Origin: Rubrobacter sp.
Lineage (GTDB): Bacteria > Actinomycetota > Rubrobacteria > Rubrobacterales > Rubrobacteraceae
NCBI GenBank assembly: GCA_013695335.1
Contig: JACDAR010000126.1
Span: 1 to 16,603, forward strand
DNA length: 16,603 nt
Reading direction: 5' to 3'
The notes below the pieces were generated by a model. It was not told the DNA's origin. It saw only the letters and a program-made list of their open reading frames with translations, and did no database searches. Below are positions 1-8,988 of this stretch, one piece after another; position 1 is the first letter of the stretch, and each line of letters opens with the position of its first letter. Position numbers and translations under genes: made by a program.

Positions 1-1002
1 GCCGACCTTGTGGAGGCGACGGCTGGCCCGATGCGCCAGGCGATGGACGACGCTGGCCTTAAAGCTGGCGACATCGACCAGGTGATTCTTGTCGGGGGTT
101 CGATCCGCATCCCGGCGGTGCAGGAGAAGGTCAAGGAGCTGACGGGCAAGGAGCCGCACCGCGGCATCAACCCGGATGAGGTTGTCGCCATAGGAGCCGC
201 GATCCAGGCCGGTGTTCTGGCTGGCGAGGTCAAGGACGTTCTCCTCCTCGACGTTACGCCCCTCAGCCTCGGCATCGAGACCAAGGGCGGGGTGATGACA
301 AAGCTGATCGAGCGCAACACCACTATACCTACACGCAAGGGTGAGACTTTCACCACAGCCGACGACAATCAGGGGTCGGTGGAGATCAAGGTTTTCCAGG
401 GCGAGCGCGAGATGGCTATGTACAACAAGCTCATCGGCAACTTCCAGCTCGTCGGCATCCCGCCAGCCCCGAGGGGTGTACCCCAGATCGAGGTTTCGTT
501 CGACATAGACGCGAACGGCATCGTGAACGTGGGAGCCAAGGATCTGGGAACAGGCAAGGAACAGCGGATCACCATCACCGCTTCTAGCGGACTCTCGGAT
601 ACGGATATCGAGCAGATGGTCCGCGACGCGGAGTCGCACGCTGAGGAGGACAGCCGCCGCCGCGAGGAGGCCGATGTCCGCAACAACACGGACAACCTGG
701 TCTATTCCATCGAGCGGAACCTCAAGGATCTCGACGGCAAGGTGGACGGAGACACCAAGCTCAACATAGAGAAGGCGATCCGCGACGCCCGCGAAGCCCT
801 GGCTGGCAACGATCTGGAGGAGATCAAAGCCAAGCAGGAAGCCTTGATGAACGCATCCCACGCGCTCTCCCAGCAACTCTACCAGCAGGCCCAGTCGCAG
901 CAGGAGGATGCCTCAGCCGGTGGGCCTGAGAACCCCGACGACGATCTGGTCGAGGACGCCGAGATAATCGACGACGAAGAAGACGGGAAAGAGCGGAAGT
1001 AG
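1..1002 (+). CDS. dnaK: Chaperone DnaK (Hsp70), 3' part only
   Basis: The reading frame is open from base 1, so this is the C-terminal 333 residues of DnaK and the start lies outside the window. The end of the ATPase domain is visible (GGSIRIPAVQ, then INPDEVVAIGAAIQAG), followed by the interdomain linker LLLDVTPLSLGIET. The beta-sandwich substrate-binding domain (IERNTTIPTRK, FQGER) and the helical lid follow. The C-terminus is acidic and Asp/Glu-rich. DnaK folds client proteins in the cytoplasm with DnaJ and GrpE, both encoded next. In actinobacteria DnaK is also known to act as co-repressor of HspR, encoded three genes downstream. One small variation is GGSIRIP where most DnaKs have GGSTRMP. 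Identity is secure. Confidence 0.97.
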   Translation, partial: ADLVEATAGPMRQAMDDAGLKAGDIDQVILVGGSIRIPAVQEKVKELTGKEPHRGINPDEVVAIGAAIQAGVLAGEVKDVLLLDVTPLSLGIETKGGVMTKLIERNTTIPTRKGETFTTADDNQGSVEIKVFQGEREMAMYNKLIGNFQLVGIPPAPRGVPQIEVSFDIDANGIVNVGAKDLGTGKEQRITITASSGLSDTDIEQMVRDAESHAEEDSRRREEADVRNNTDNLVYSIERNLKDLDGKVDGDTKLNIEKAIRDAREALAGNDLEEIKAKQEALMNASHALSQQLYQQAQSQQEDASAGGPENPDDDLVEDAEIIDDEEDGKERK

Positions 1003-1025
1003 GGGAGAACCCGAAAACGACAGCC

Positions 1026-1057
1026 CGGGCGGAGTTTCCTAACTGGATCTCCGCCCG
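1026..1057 (+). promoter_or_regulatory. Stem-loop between dnaK and grpE
   Basis: CGGGCGGAG (1026-1034) and CTCCGCCCG (1049-1057) form a perfect 9-bp stem around a 14-nt loop. No T-run follows, so it is not a typical intrinsic terminator. In the dnaK-grpE message it could protect the 3' end of a processed dnaK transcript or attenuate read-through, giving more DnaK than GrpE. The inverted repeat is seen; the role is inferred. Confidence 0.55.
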
Positions 1058-1092
1058 AACACCCCGCTCACCGACAGGAGGATCTGGCAGCC

Positions 1093-1776
1093 TTGAGCAG
1101 CGAAGAACAGCCCCGCCAACCCGGACAAGATCCCGGCGCGGAACCCGAAGTCAATGCTGAAACAAGCGCAGAAGCGAACGACGACGCGAATACCAGCGAG
1201 AACTCCGAGCCGATAGATGAGCCGCAGGGCTCTATCTCAGATCCGGATTTCGGCGAGCCGGATGAGAAGTCCGAGAACGCCGAGGAGTACCTGACGGAAG
1301 AGGAATCGGTTACGCCAGAAGAAGAGCTGGCGGCCCTCACAGCCAAACTTGACGGCGTCCGCCAGGAGCGCGACAGGTATCTCGACTCCCTGATGCGCCT
1401 GAAGGCTGAGTTTGACAACTCGCGCAAGCGCCAACAGCGCGAGAAGGAGCGCATCCTTCTCTCCGCGTCCGAGAAGCTAGTCACAGAGCTGCTCCCGGTC
1501 CTGGATAACCTGGATCGTGCGCTGGAGGTCGATGGCGACGTGCGCGATGGCGTGCGGGCGACCAGGGATCAATTCGTGGACGTTCTCGGCCGCGAAGGAC
1601 TACTCCCCGTGGACTCTGACGGCCAGGCATTCGACCCCAACGTCCACGAAGCCGTTATGGGCCAACCCTCGGACGAACACGAGGAGGGTACTATCCTCCA
1701 GACCTTCCAGCGGGGCTACGTTCTCAACGGCCGGCCCATCCGCGCGGCGAAGGTTGTGGTTGCGAAACAGGTTTAG
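1093..1776 (+). CDS. grpE: Nucleotide exchange factor GrpE
   Basis: GrpE releases ADP from DnaK. The protein has 227 residues, at the long end for the family because of an acidic, low-complexity N-terminal ~70 residues. A charged helix that should form the dimer coiled coil follows (about 75-125, with RYLDSLMRLKAEFDNSRKR). The C-terminal beta domain (about 165-227) has the family signature NVHEAVMG ... GTILQTFQRGYVLNGRPIR. Translation is placed at TTG 1093 because ACAGGAGG (1075-1082) is an excellent ribosome binding site about 10 nt upstream and no ATG competes. It sits 90 bp after dnaK, behind a stem-loop, and 2 bp before dnaJ. Confidence 0.95.
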   Translation: MSSEEQPRQPGQDPGAEPEVNAETSAEANDDANTSENSEPIDEPQGSISDPDFGEPDEKSENAEEYLTEEESVTPEEELAALTAKLDGVRQERDRYLDSLMRLKAEFDNSRKRQQREKERILLSASEKLVTELLPVLDNLDRALEVDGDVRDGVRATRDQFVDVLGREGLLPVDSDGQAFDPNVHEAVMGQPSDEHEEGTILQTFQRGYVLNGRPIRAAKVVVAKQV

Positions 1777-1778
1777 GT

Positions 1779-2891
1779 ATGGAGACGAAGGATCTGTACA
1801 AAGTCCTTGGGTTATCCAGGGAAGCCTCGCAGGATGAGATCCGGCGTTCCTACCGAAAGCTGGCGCGCGCCAACCACCCCGACGCCAACCCTGACGACCC
1901 GAGCGCTGAGAACCGCTTCAAGGAAGTGCAGCACGCCTACGAAGTGCTGTCCAACCCGGAGAAAAGACGCGAATACGACGAAGGCCCCAGATCCTTCTTC
2001 AATCAGCAGGGCAGAGCGCAAGGCCAGGCCCGCACTGCTGGCTTCTCCGACGTCTCGGATCTTTTCGAGAGCTTCGGCAGCTTCGGGGACGTGTTCGGAA
2101 GCTCAGCGCGCGCCACGGCGGCCACCCGTGGGAAAGACATAAGAGTAAGCGTAAACTTGAAGTTCAAAGATGCCCTGAGCGGTGTGACTACGCGGGTTGG
2201 GGTGCCTGTGGAGGAGGGATGCGGCCAGTGCCGGGGAAGTGGGGCGGCGCCAGGAACTACGCCGAAGACGTGTCCCGAGTGTGGGGGACGTGGAACGAAG
2301 AGCCGGGATCAGGGCTTCTTCGCGCTGTCTGAGCCTTGTTCGCGGTGCGAGGGGAGCGGCAGGATCGTGGAGACGCCGTGCAATCAGTGCGGGGGGGCCG
2401 GGCGGGTGCGGCGGAACCGTCAGATCGCCGTGAAGATACCGGCGGGGGCGAAGGATGGGATGCGGATAAGGGTTCCGGGCAGGGGACACGCCGGGCAGAA
2501 GGGCGGTCAGGCGGGAGACCTTTTCGTGGTCACCAGGGTCGAGGAACATCCTGTCTTCGAGCGGCGCGGGGACGACTTCGTGGTCGGGGTGCCCGTCAGC
2601 GTCGTGGAGGCTGCATTGGGGGCGGAGATACAGATTCCCCGTCCCGAGGGCGGCACAGTGAGGCTGCGGCTGCCCGCCGGTACGCAGAACGGAAAACAGT
2701 TCAAGGTGCGTGGGGCCGGGGCTTCCAAGCCGCGCAGCGAGGAGAGCGGGGACCTCATAGTTCGGGTTTCGGTGGTCGTGCCCAGGAAGCTCAAGAAGCG
2801 GGAGCGTGAGATACTGGAGGCCCTCGCCGAGGAGCGGGACGAAGACGTGCGCGCGGGGTTGTTCCGGGAAGTTGGGGAGGTGGGCGCGTGA
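1779..2891 (+). CDS. dnaJ: Chaperone DnaJ (Hsp40), type I
   Basis: This is a 370-residue full-length DnaJ, the co-chaperone that stimulates DnaK ATPase and delivers substrates. The J domain (about 5-68) has the essential HPD at 33-35. A short Gly/Phe-rich stretch follows (about 87-108). The zinc domain has all four CxxCxGxG motifs, with cysteines at 148/151, 165/168, 187/190 and 201/204. The two C-terminal beta domains complete a type I protein. The ATG lies 2 nt after the grpE stop with no clear Shine-Dalgarno, so translation is probably coupled to grpE. The stop overlaps the hspR start. Confidence 0.97.
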   Translation: METKDLYKVLGLSREASQDEIRRSYRKLARANHPDANPDDPSAENRFKEVQHAYEVLSNPEKRREYDEGPRSFFNQQGRAQGQARTAGFSDVSDLFESFGSFGDVFGSSARATAATRGKDIRVSVNLKFKDALSGVTTRVGVPVEEGCGQCRGSGAAPGTTPKTCPECGGRGTKSRDQGFFALSEPCSRCEGSGRIVETPCNQCGGAGRVRRNRQIAVKIPAGAKDGMRIRVPGRGHAGQKGGQAGDLFVVTRVEEHPVFERRGDDFVVGVPVSVVEAALGAEIQIPRPEGGTVRLRLPAGTQNGKQFKVRGAGASKPRSEESGDLIVRVSVVVPRKLKKREREILEALAEERDEDVRAGLFREVGEVGA

Positions 2892-3316
2892 ACCTCAGAA
2901 GGCGTCCGGTGTTCATGATAGGCGTGGCTGCGGAGTTGATCGGAGTTCATCCTCAGACCCTGCGGATGTACGAGCAGAAGGGTCTTCTCCGGCCCCGGAA
3001 GAGCATCAAAAATACCAGGCTATACTGCCAGGAAGACGTGGAACTCGGAATCCGCATCCAGGAGTTGACCCAGGAGATGGGCATGAACCTCTCCGGGGTC
3101 AAGAGGGTGCTGGAGATGGAGCGCAGGCTCGCGAAGCTCGAAGCCGAAAACACAGAACTGCGCGAGGAGCTTGTACGTCAGCGGGAGGAACACGGCAGGA
3201 TGGTGGCTGAGGTACATCGCAGCTACAAGCGGGAGCTTGTGCTGGCGCCCCGTGGAGAACTCGTGCAGAGGCCACGCAACACGCGGGGTATCCGCGATAC
3301 TAGAAAGGGTCTTTGA
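2888..3316 (+). CDS. hspR: Heat-shock repressor HspR (MerR family)
   Basis: This 142-residue MerR-type regulator starts at GTG 2888 inside a GTGA overlap with the dnaJ stop. Right after a short basic leader come the family hallmarks FMIGVAAELIGVHPQTLRMYEQKGLL (winged helix-turn-helix, about 9-35) and NLSGVKRVLEME. A charged coiled coil follows (about 75-118). An internal ATG at 2915 is rejected because it would cut into the DNA-binding domain. In Streptomyces and Mycobacterium, HspR represses dnaK operons and clpB by binding HAIR inverted repeats, with DnaK as co-repressor. The dnaK promoter is outside this window, so autoregulation cannot be seen directly. The stop shares one base with the next start. 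Confidence 0.95.
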   Translation: MNLRRRPVFMIGVAAELIGVHPQTLRMYEQKGLLRPRKSIKNTRLYCQEDVELGIRIQELTQEMGMNLSGVKRVLEMERRLAKLEAENTELREELVRQREEHGRMVAEVHRSYKRELVLAPRGELVQRPRNTRGIRDTRKGL

Positions 3317-3801
3317 TGGCCGAGACCATGCATTGCTACCGTCATCCCAGGCGGGAGACGAAGGTCTCGTGCGCTACGTGCGGGCGTCCGATCTGCACGG
3401 AGTGCATGCGGCAGACGGACGTCGGGATAAAGTGCCCAGACGATGCGCGTCTCCCACGCGGAGCCAGGGCCGGTGCGATGAAGACGGGCCAGATCGCCAG
3501 GACGATCCTCGCCGGGGCCGCCGTTGCGATTGTGGGAGTTCCAGTCGTCTACGCCCTGTTTCAGATCGGGTTCTTCACCCTGATACTTTCAGCGGCGGTC
3601 GGATACGGTGCTGGTACCCTCGTGCATCGCGCCGGGGGCCGCAACGGTGGACCTCCCGCGATGGCCGTCTCGGGCATCGCGGTAACCATAGCGTTTGCTC
3701 CGCTCCTGACCCAGCAGTTTCTCGCTGGCGGGCCTTTCCCCTTTATCAGGCTTGTTGCGGCGATCATTGCCATCGGCTTCGCCGTCTATAACAGCCGCTG
3801 A
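3316..3801 (+). CDS. B-box-type zinc-finger membrane protein
   Basis: The protein has 161 residues and unknown function. Residues 7-43 form a B-box-like zinc module of the kind found at the N-terminus of many actinobacterial rhomboid-like proteins: C7, H10, C19, C22, C27, C30 and C40. The usual eighth ligand is Asp (D43) instead of Cys. Four probable membrane helices follow (about 60-82, 86-104, 115-131, 142-158). There is no rhomboid GxSG serine, so a protease role is unsupported. The ATG at 3316 shares its A with the hspR stop. A TTG at 3313 is in frame but adds only one residue. As last gene of the heat-shock operon it is probably co-regulated with dnaK; a role in membrane proteostasis is speculation. 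Confidence 0.8.
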   Translation: MAETMHCYRHPRRETKVSCATCGRPICTECMRQTDVGIKCPDDARLPRGARAGAMKTGQIARTILAGAAVAIVGVPVVYALFQIGFFTLILSAAVGYGAGTLVHRAGGRNGGPPAMAVSGIAVTIAFAPLLTQQFLAGGPFPFIRLVAAIIAIGFAVYNSR

Positions 3802-3812
3802 AGCGGAATTGT

Positions 3813-3859
3813 TGCGCCTCTGGATGGCGCAGCTACAGTTTCCAAGCTGGTGTGACCAG
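3813..3859 (+). promoter_or_regulatory. Two inverted repeats upstream of the Clp gene
   Basis: TGCGCC-N7-GGCGCA (3813-3831) and CTGGT-N3-ACCAG (3847-3859) are perfect inverted repeats in the 124-bp gap between the zinc-finger gene and the Clp gene. The first has the N7 spacing of HspR HAIR sites but not their sequence (CTTGAGT-N7-ACTCAAG). It could also be a weak end-of-operon hairpin, although no T-run follows. The second overlaps the proposed -35 and would suit an operator. The repeats are seen; the function is inferred. Confidence 0.4.
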
Positions 3860-3878
3860 TCAGGGGCTATGGTAAATT
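3852..3878 (+). promoter_or_regulatory. Possible sigma-70-type promoter for the Clp gene
   Basis: GTGACC (3852-3857) and TAAATT (3873-3878) match the -35 and -10 consensus at four of six positions each. The spacing is 15 bp, which is short. It is the only AT-rich patch in the gap and lies about 50 bp before the start codon. Weak evidence. Confidence 0.3.
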
Positions 3879-3925
3879 AGGAAACCGTGTAGCGAGGCCG
3901 GAGACCCGGCGCTGAAGGGTGGATC

Positions 3926-6292
<2,367 letters not shown>

Positions 6293-6327
6293 AACACTGC
6301 TTTAACCTTTAACAAGCCGGATTAACC

Positions 6328-6336
6328 TGTGGATAA
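6328..6336 (-). promoter_or_regulatory. Consensus DnaA box
   Basis: TGTGGATAA on the + strand is the exact complement of the consensus DnaA box TTATCCACA. It lies in an AT-rich patch with three TTAAC motifs (6302-6326) between the Clp gene and the SepIVA-like gene. No other clustered boxes are nearby, so this is not an origin. It may be a titration or regulatory site, or chance. Confidence 0.4.
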
Positions 6337-6420
6337 CTCAACGCCATTACCCCCAAAACCCATAAATAAAGGCTTCTGAGCCACGAGATCGGTCCACGCT
6401 GGGGGTGGGTTTGATTACAC

Positions 6421-6450
6421 TTGACCCTAAGATCAAATTAGATCTGTACT
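6421..6450 (+). promoter_or_regulatory. Promoter with operator-like palindrome upstream of SepIVA-like gene
   Basis: TTGACC (6421-6426, five of six to consensus) is followed after 18 bp by TGTACT (6445-6450, four of six). An inverted repeat AGATC-N6-GATCT (6430-6445) fills the spacer, where a repressor would block polymerase. The start codon is about 50 bp downstream. The motifs are visible; regulation is inferred. Confidence 0.5.
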
Positions 6451-6500
6451 TCAGGTAAAGCTCCGAAAAATACTTTCAGAAAGGCTGGCGTAGCCTGAAG

Positions 6501-7061
6501 ATGCGTGCTAGGGTTGACCGTATGAGAGAGGACATAGAGTACATCAGCGGAGTGTTGGACGAGTTAGAGGCCATCGTTCAGGACGCTTCTAGTGTGCCGA
6601 TGCGCAAGGGTCGGGCTGTAGTGGATCGGGCTGACATGCTCGTGATGCTTGATGAGTTGAGGGGATCCCTGCCCAGGGAGTTGTCGGAGGCGGAAGCGGT
6701 GCGTCGGGAGTGTGCTGCCGTGGTTGCGGCGGCCGAGGAGGAGGCACGTCGGGTAGTCGAGCTCGCGCACGAGCGCTCTGAGGCTATGGTGGTGGACACC
6801 GAGTTGTACAGGCGTTCCCAGAGGCGTGCCGACGAGACAGTGGACCGGGCTGAGCGCTACGCCGAGGAGATCTCCGGCGGCTCGGAGGTGTACCAGGATC
6901 GGGTGATGGGCCAGTTGGAGAACTGGTTCGAGGACTCCATAGTTTCGGTTGGGGAATCCCGCCGCGAACTCAATGGTTCCCCCGTGCGCCGTCCCGCCCC
7001 ACAGCCAGAGCCCGAGGAAGAGAACGGTAGCGGTGAAGACTGGCGGGCAAGCTCGGCGTAG
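6501..7061 (+). CDS. SepIVA/DivIVA-like coiled-coil protein
   Basis: The protein has 186 residues, no signal peptide and no membrane helix. Residues 19-66 (LDELEAIVQDASSVPM, then DMLVMLDELRGSLPREL) match the N-terminal pattern of actinobacterial DivIVA-like proteins such as mycobacterial SepIVA, which begin with LDEL.AIVEEARGVPM and a DVLELLDDI-like helix. An Ala/Glu/Arg-rich helix follows (about 62-150), likely a coiled coil. The tail is Pro/Glu-rich and probably disordered. SepIVA relatives help place septal or envelope synthesis; a similar role here is inference from this match. No strong ribosome binding site precedes ATG 6501. An in-frame ATG at 6522, just before the conserved part, is an alternative start. 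Monocistronic, behind its own promoter. Confidence 0.7.
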   Translation: MRARVDRMREDIEYISGVLDELEAIVQDASSVPMRKGRAVVDRADMLVMLDELRGSLPRELSEAEAVRRECAAVVAAAEEEARRVVELAHERSEAMVVDTELYRRSQRRADETVDRAERYAEEISGGSEVYQDRVMGQLENWFEDSIVSVGESRRELNGSPVRRPAPQPEPEEENGSGEDWRASSA

Positions 7062-7084
7062 GCCGGACTTTCGTCCCAGATTCT

Positions 7085-7103
7085 TGCGGAGCCCCGCTTC
7101 GCA
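7085..7103 (+). terminator. Weak candidate terminator after SepIVA-like gene
   Basis: TGCGGAGC and GCTTCGCA form an 8-bp stem (one G-U pair) around a CCC loop, 23 bp after the stop codon. No T-run follows, so termination may be inefficient or need Rho. Confidence 0.35.
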
Positions 7104-7211
7104 GCCTTCAATCACAGAAGGCCATACCAGTAACGTTTTCTGAAAGGCAAGCGTCCCGAAGTTGTGCGGGGCGGCGCACGCAGCACCGAATCCCTGAAGA
7201 AGAGCTTCCCG

Positions 7212-7382
7212 TCACCGCTCGATACGTTTAGCCCTCTCCGGCCTGGCGAGTCCTTCTTGCAGTTTCTCGTCTGTGTAAGCACGATCCGCTGAAAGACTCC
7301 ACGGTGCCGTCCAGGATCGTGGGCGTGTTGGAAATGTATTCACGCAAGACGGCTCCGCAGGAAAATCGACGGTGATTGCCAT
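7212..7382 (-). pseudogene. Possible small ORF or remnant of a lost gene
   Basis: On the minus strand an ATG at 7382 opens 56 codons ending at TGA 7212, without a good ribosome binding site. The C-terminal half (AYTDEKLQEGLARPERAKRIER) looks protein-like. In the N-terminal half a different frame looks more coding (GAVLREYISNTPTILDG), with G/C at most third positions. Coding character switching frame at around 7290 suggests a decayed gene rather than an intact one. No family was recognised. An 8-bp inverted repeat, CACGATCC (7280-7287) and GGATCGTG (7314-7321), lies across the switch point. Confidence 0.25.
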
Positions 7383-7476
7383 GGCAGGTAATTCTCTATT
7401 TGCCTACCTACTCTTCGACGCTGTGGCGCGCAGCTACTCTCAACCTTATCCGCGGCAGAACCGTATGTTGGTGCGT

Positions 7477-8154
7477 TTACCGGGAAGTGAGCGGGAGGCG
7501 CGCAAGCACTTCCGCTTCCAGCGATGGGTACACCAACTCCTTCGAGACGACCAACTCGTCGACCTCGGCTGTGGCGTCGGTGCTCATGTCTTTATCGAGC
7601 TTGGCAAGGAACTTTGCCGGATCGGAGAGTGCGCCGCGATAGCGAAACAGGGTAGTGTGCACCAAATCCGCCTCGTTGCGGGTCTCAGAGGGCAGGCGCA
7701 GGCGTCCGCGGATCATCTCGCGGATGCGGTTCACTGGCCCGGTTGGCTCGGCGAGAGCGATCACGGCGGAGTCGGTGGCCACAACGTGTTCGTAGCTGAC
7801 CCGAAAACCCGCGCTTTGGGCCGCGATACGGGTCAACTCAATTGTCCACTCCTCCGCGTGGCGCTCCCAGAGGGAGTCCTTGGAAACCTGATAGCTAGCA
7901 TGTACGGCGAGCAGCCAGGCGATGCTCACGTGGAGGGTCTCCTGAGGACACACCAGCAGGTTGGGCTCTGTTTGCTTCAGGCTCTGCTGTATTTTCTCGA
8001 GCGATGACCTGGTACGGGGGGCGAGTTCGATCTGGACGTTGTACCCCCGGCAAGGCTGTGCCCACAGCGGACTGATTCGCACCTCGTTGCGCGCCACCTT
8101 TTCTCGGTGTACTTCCCGTAGTTTCATGGCTCGCTGCTCGTCCGAGCTACGCAA
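7477..8154 (-). CDS. 2H phosphoesterase-like protein
   Basis: This 225-residue cytoplasmic protein carries two separated H-x-[ST] motifs, LHVSIAW (H75, S77) and VHTTLFRYRG (H166, T168). That is the signature of the 2H phosphoesterase superfamily (2'-5' RNA ligase, cyclic phosphodiesterase and AKAP7-like enzymes). Such enzymes act on 2',3'-cyclic or 2'-5' linked nucleotides; the substrate here is unknown. The start is TTG 8154, since AGAGGAG (8162-8168 on the minus strand) is well spaced before it. An ATG 4 nt upstream in another frame hits a stop after three codons. It is the last gene of a minus-strand set, 42 bp after a membrane coiled-coil gene. The assignment rests on the motif pair. Confidence 0.65.
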   Translation of the reverse strand: MRSSDEQRAMKLREVHREKVARNEVRISPLWAQPCRGYNVQIELAPRTRSSLEKIQQSLKQTEPNLLVCPQETLHVSIAWLLAVHASYQVSKDSLWERHAEEWTIELTRIAAQSAGFRVSYEHVVATDSAVIALAEPTGPVNRIREMIRGRLRLPSETRNEADLVHTTLFRYRGALSDPAKFLAKLDKDMSTDATAEVDELVVSKELVYPSLEAEVLARLPLTSR

Positions 8155-8175
8155 ACATCGCTCCTCTCGACGGTA

Positions 8176-8203
8176 GCCCTGAAAGTCTGGGGCGCCTCAG
8201 GGC
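8176..8203 (-). promoter_or_regulatory. Intercistronic stem-loop
   Basis: GCCCTGA (8176-8182) and TCAGGGC (8197-8203) form a perfect 7-bp stem with a 14-nt loop. On the minus strand the stem contains the TGA stop of the upstream coiled-coil gene and sits about 8 nt before the ribosome binding site of the 2H gene. No T-run follows, so it more likely affects coupling or mRNA stability than termination. Confidence 0.45.
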
Positions 8204-8988
8204 TCATCGGGGGATGAGAAGGTAGTTCCGAGGGCGTCGAGGCGGAGGTTCATCTCGTCGAGGTCCCGGTTGAGGTCGCCGGCGGCGGCCCTCGCTGAGC
8301 CCTCGCTCTCTATGGAGATGCGAACCACCCTGGCGCGAAGGTTCAGGAGGCTGTCCATCATGCCGGAGATCTCGGCGTCCGCAGCCCTGAGTTCTTCTTC
8401 GAGCCGCCCGAGGTCTTTTTCCCGCTCCGGGTTGGACGTTGCGGCGTGCAGTCGGACATCCTCGAGCGCTTCGGCAGTCTGCTCCCGGTTATGCGCGACG
8501 TCTACCAGATGGCCAGCAACCGCTTGCAGCTTTGGGACCGCATCTCCAAGTACGGTCCTGGTCACGTCGTCTGACTCTTCGATGGCCGTGACCACCTTCT
8601 GGTAGATCGCGAGCGCCGCCTCGACCCGCTGGCGGGTCTCGCCCCTCGGCAGCCAGTGAACCCGGCGCTCTGGTGGTACTTCGGAGTTCTCCGAGGCGGG
8701 CGAGTTGGGCAACTGCCGCACGGCCCTGCCCCGCAGAACCCGCTCCTGAAAGCTGTTGTCGCGGAATGACAGGAACACCACAGCAGCGTACGTGATGGCG
8801 GTCAGGGGCGGCAACCACCACAGGAGGGTGATGGCGAAGATGCCTACCCCGATCACGGGTACCGTGAGGTTCATGGGGCGCAGGAGGGAGGCCCGTATCA
8901 TCCGGCGCCGCTCTTCCGGGGATAGTGGGGGATGATCTGGGGTTTCGCCCTGGGTGTATCTGTCAGGCTCCGGCATCTTCCGGTCCAC
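8197..8988 (-). CDS. Membrane-anchored coiled-coil protein, function unknown
   Basis: The protein has 263 residues and no recognised family. A charged N-terminus (about 1-38, with PLSPEERRRM) is followed by two adjacent hydrophobic helices (about 41-59 and 60-76). A short linker then leads to a long, mainly helical, charged region (about 117-255) with coiled-coil character. Both termini should lie on the same side of the membrane. The first candidate start is GTG 8988, overlapping the SAM hydrolase gene by 26 bp. ATG at 8976 is an equally plausible start four codons in. The overlap implies co-translation with the SAM hydrolase gene. A scaffold role would be a guess. Confidence 0.7.
   Translation of the reverse strand: MDRKMPEPDRYTQGETPDHPPLSPEERRRMIRASLLRPMNLTVPVIGVGIFAITLLWWLPPLTAITYAAVVFLSFRDNSFQERVLRGRAVRQLPNSPASENSEVPPERRVHWLPRGETRQRVEAALAIYQKVVTAIEESDDVTRTVLGDAVPKLQAVAGHLVDVAHNREQTAEALEDVRLHAATSNPEREKDLGRLEEELRAADAEISGMMDSLLNLRARVVRISIESEGSARAAAGDLNRDLDEMNLRLDALGTTFSSPDEP

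Larger units (their letters stand above)
7062..7476. other. 415-bp stretch between convergent genes, no confident gene
   Basis: Between the SepIVA-like gene and the end of the 2H-phosphoesterase gene there is no reading frame with a clear family match. It holds a GC hairpin that may end the upstream transcript and a 56-codon minus-strand frame of doubtful reality, listed separately. No tRNA-like or insertion-sequence-like structure was seen. Confidence 0.6.

Noticed and set aside
6293..6500. Replication origin around the DnaA box
   Set aside because: Only one box, and no dnaA, dnaN or gyrase genes nearby.
7372..8007. 211-codon + strand frame opposite the 2H-phosphoesterase gene
   Set aside because: No domain was recognised, while the minus-strand frame has the paired HxS/HxT motifs and a well-placed ribosome binding site.
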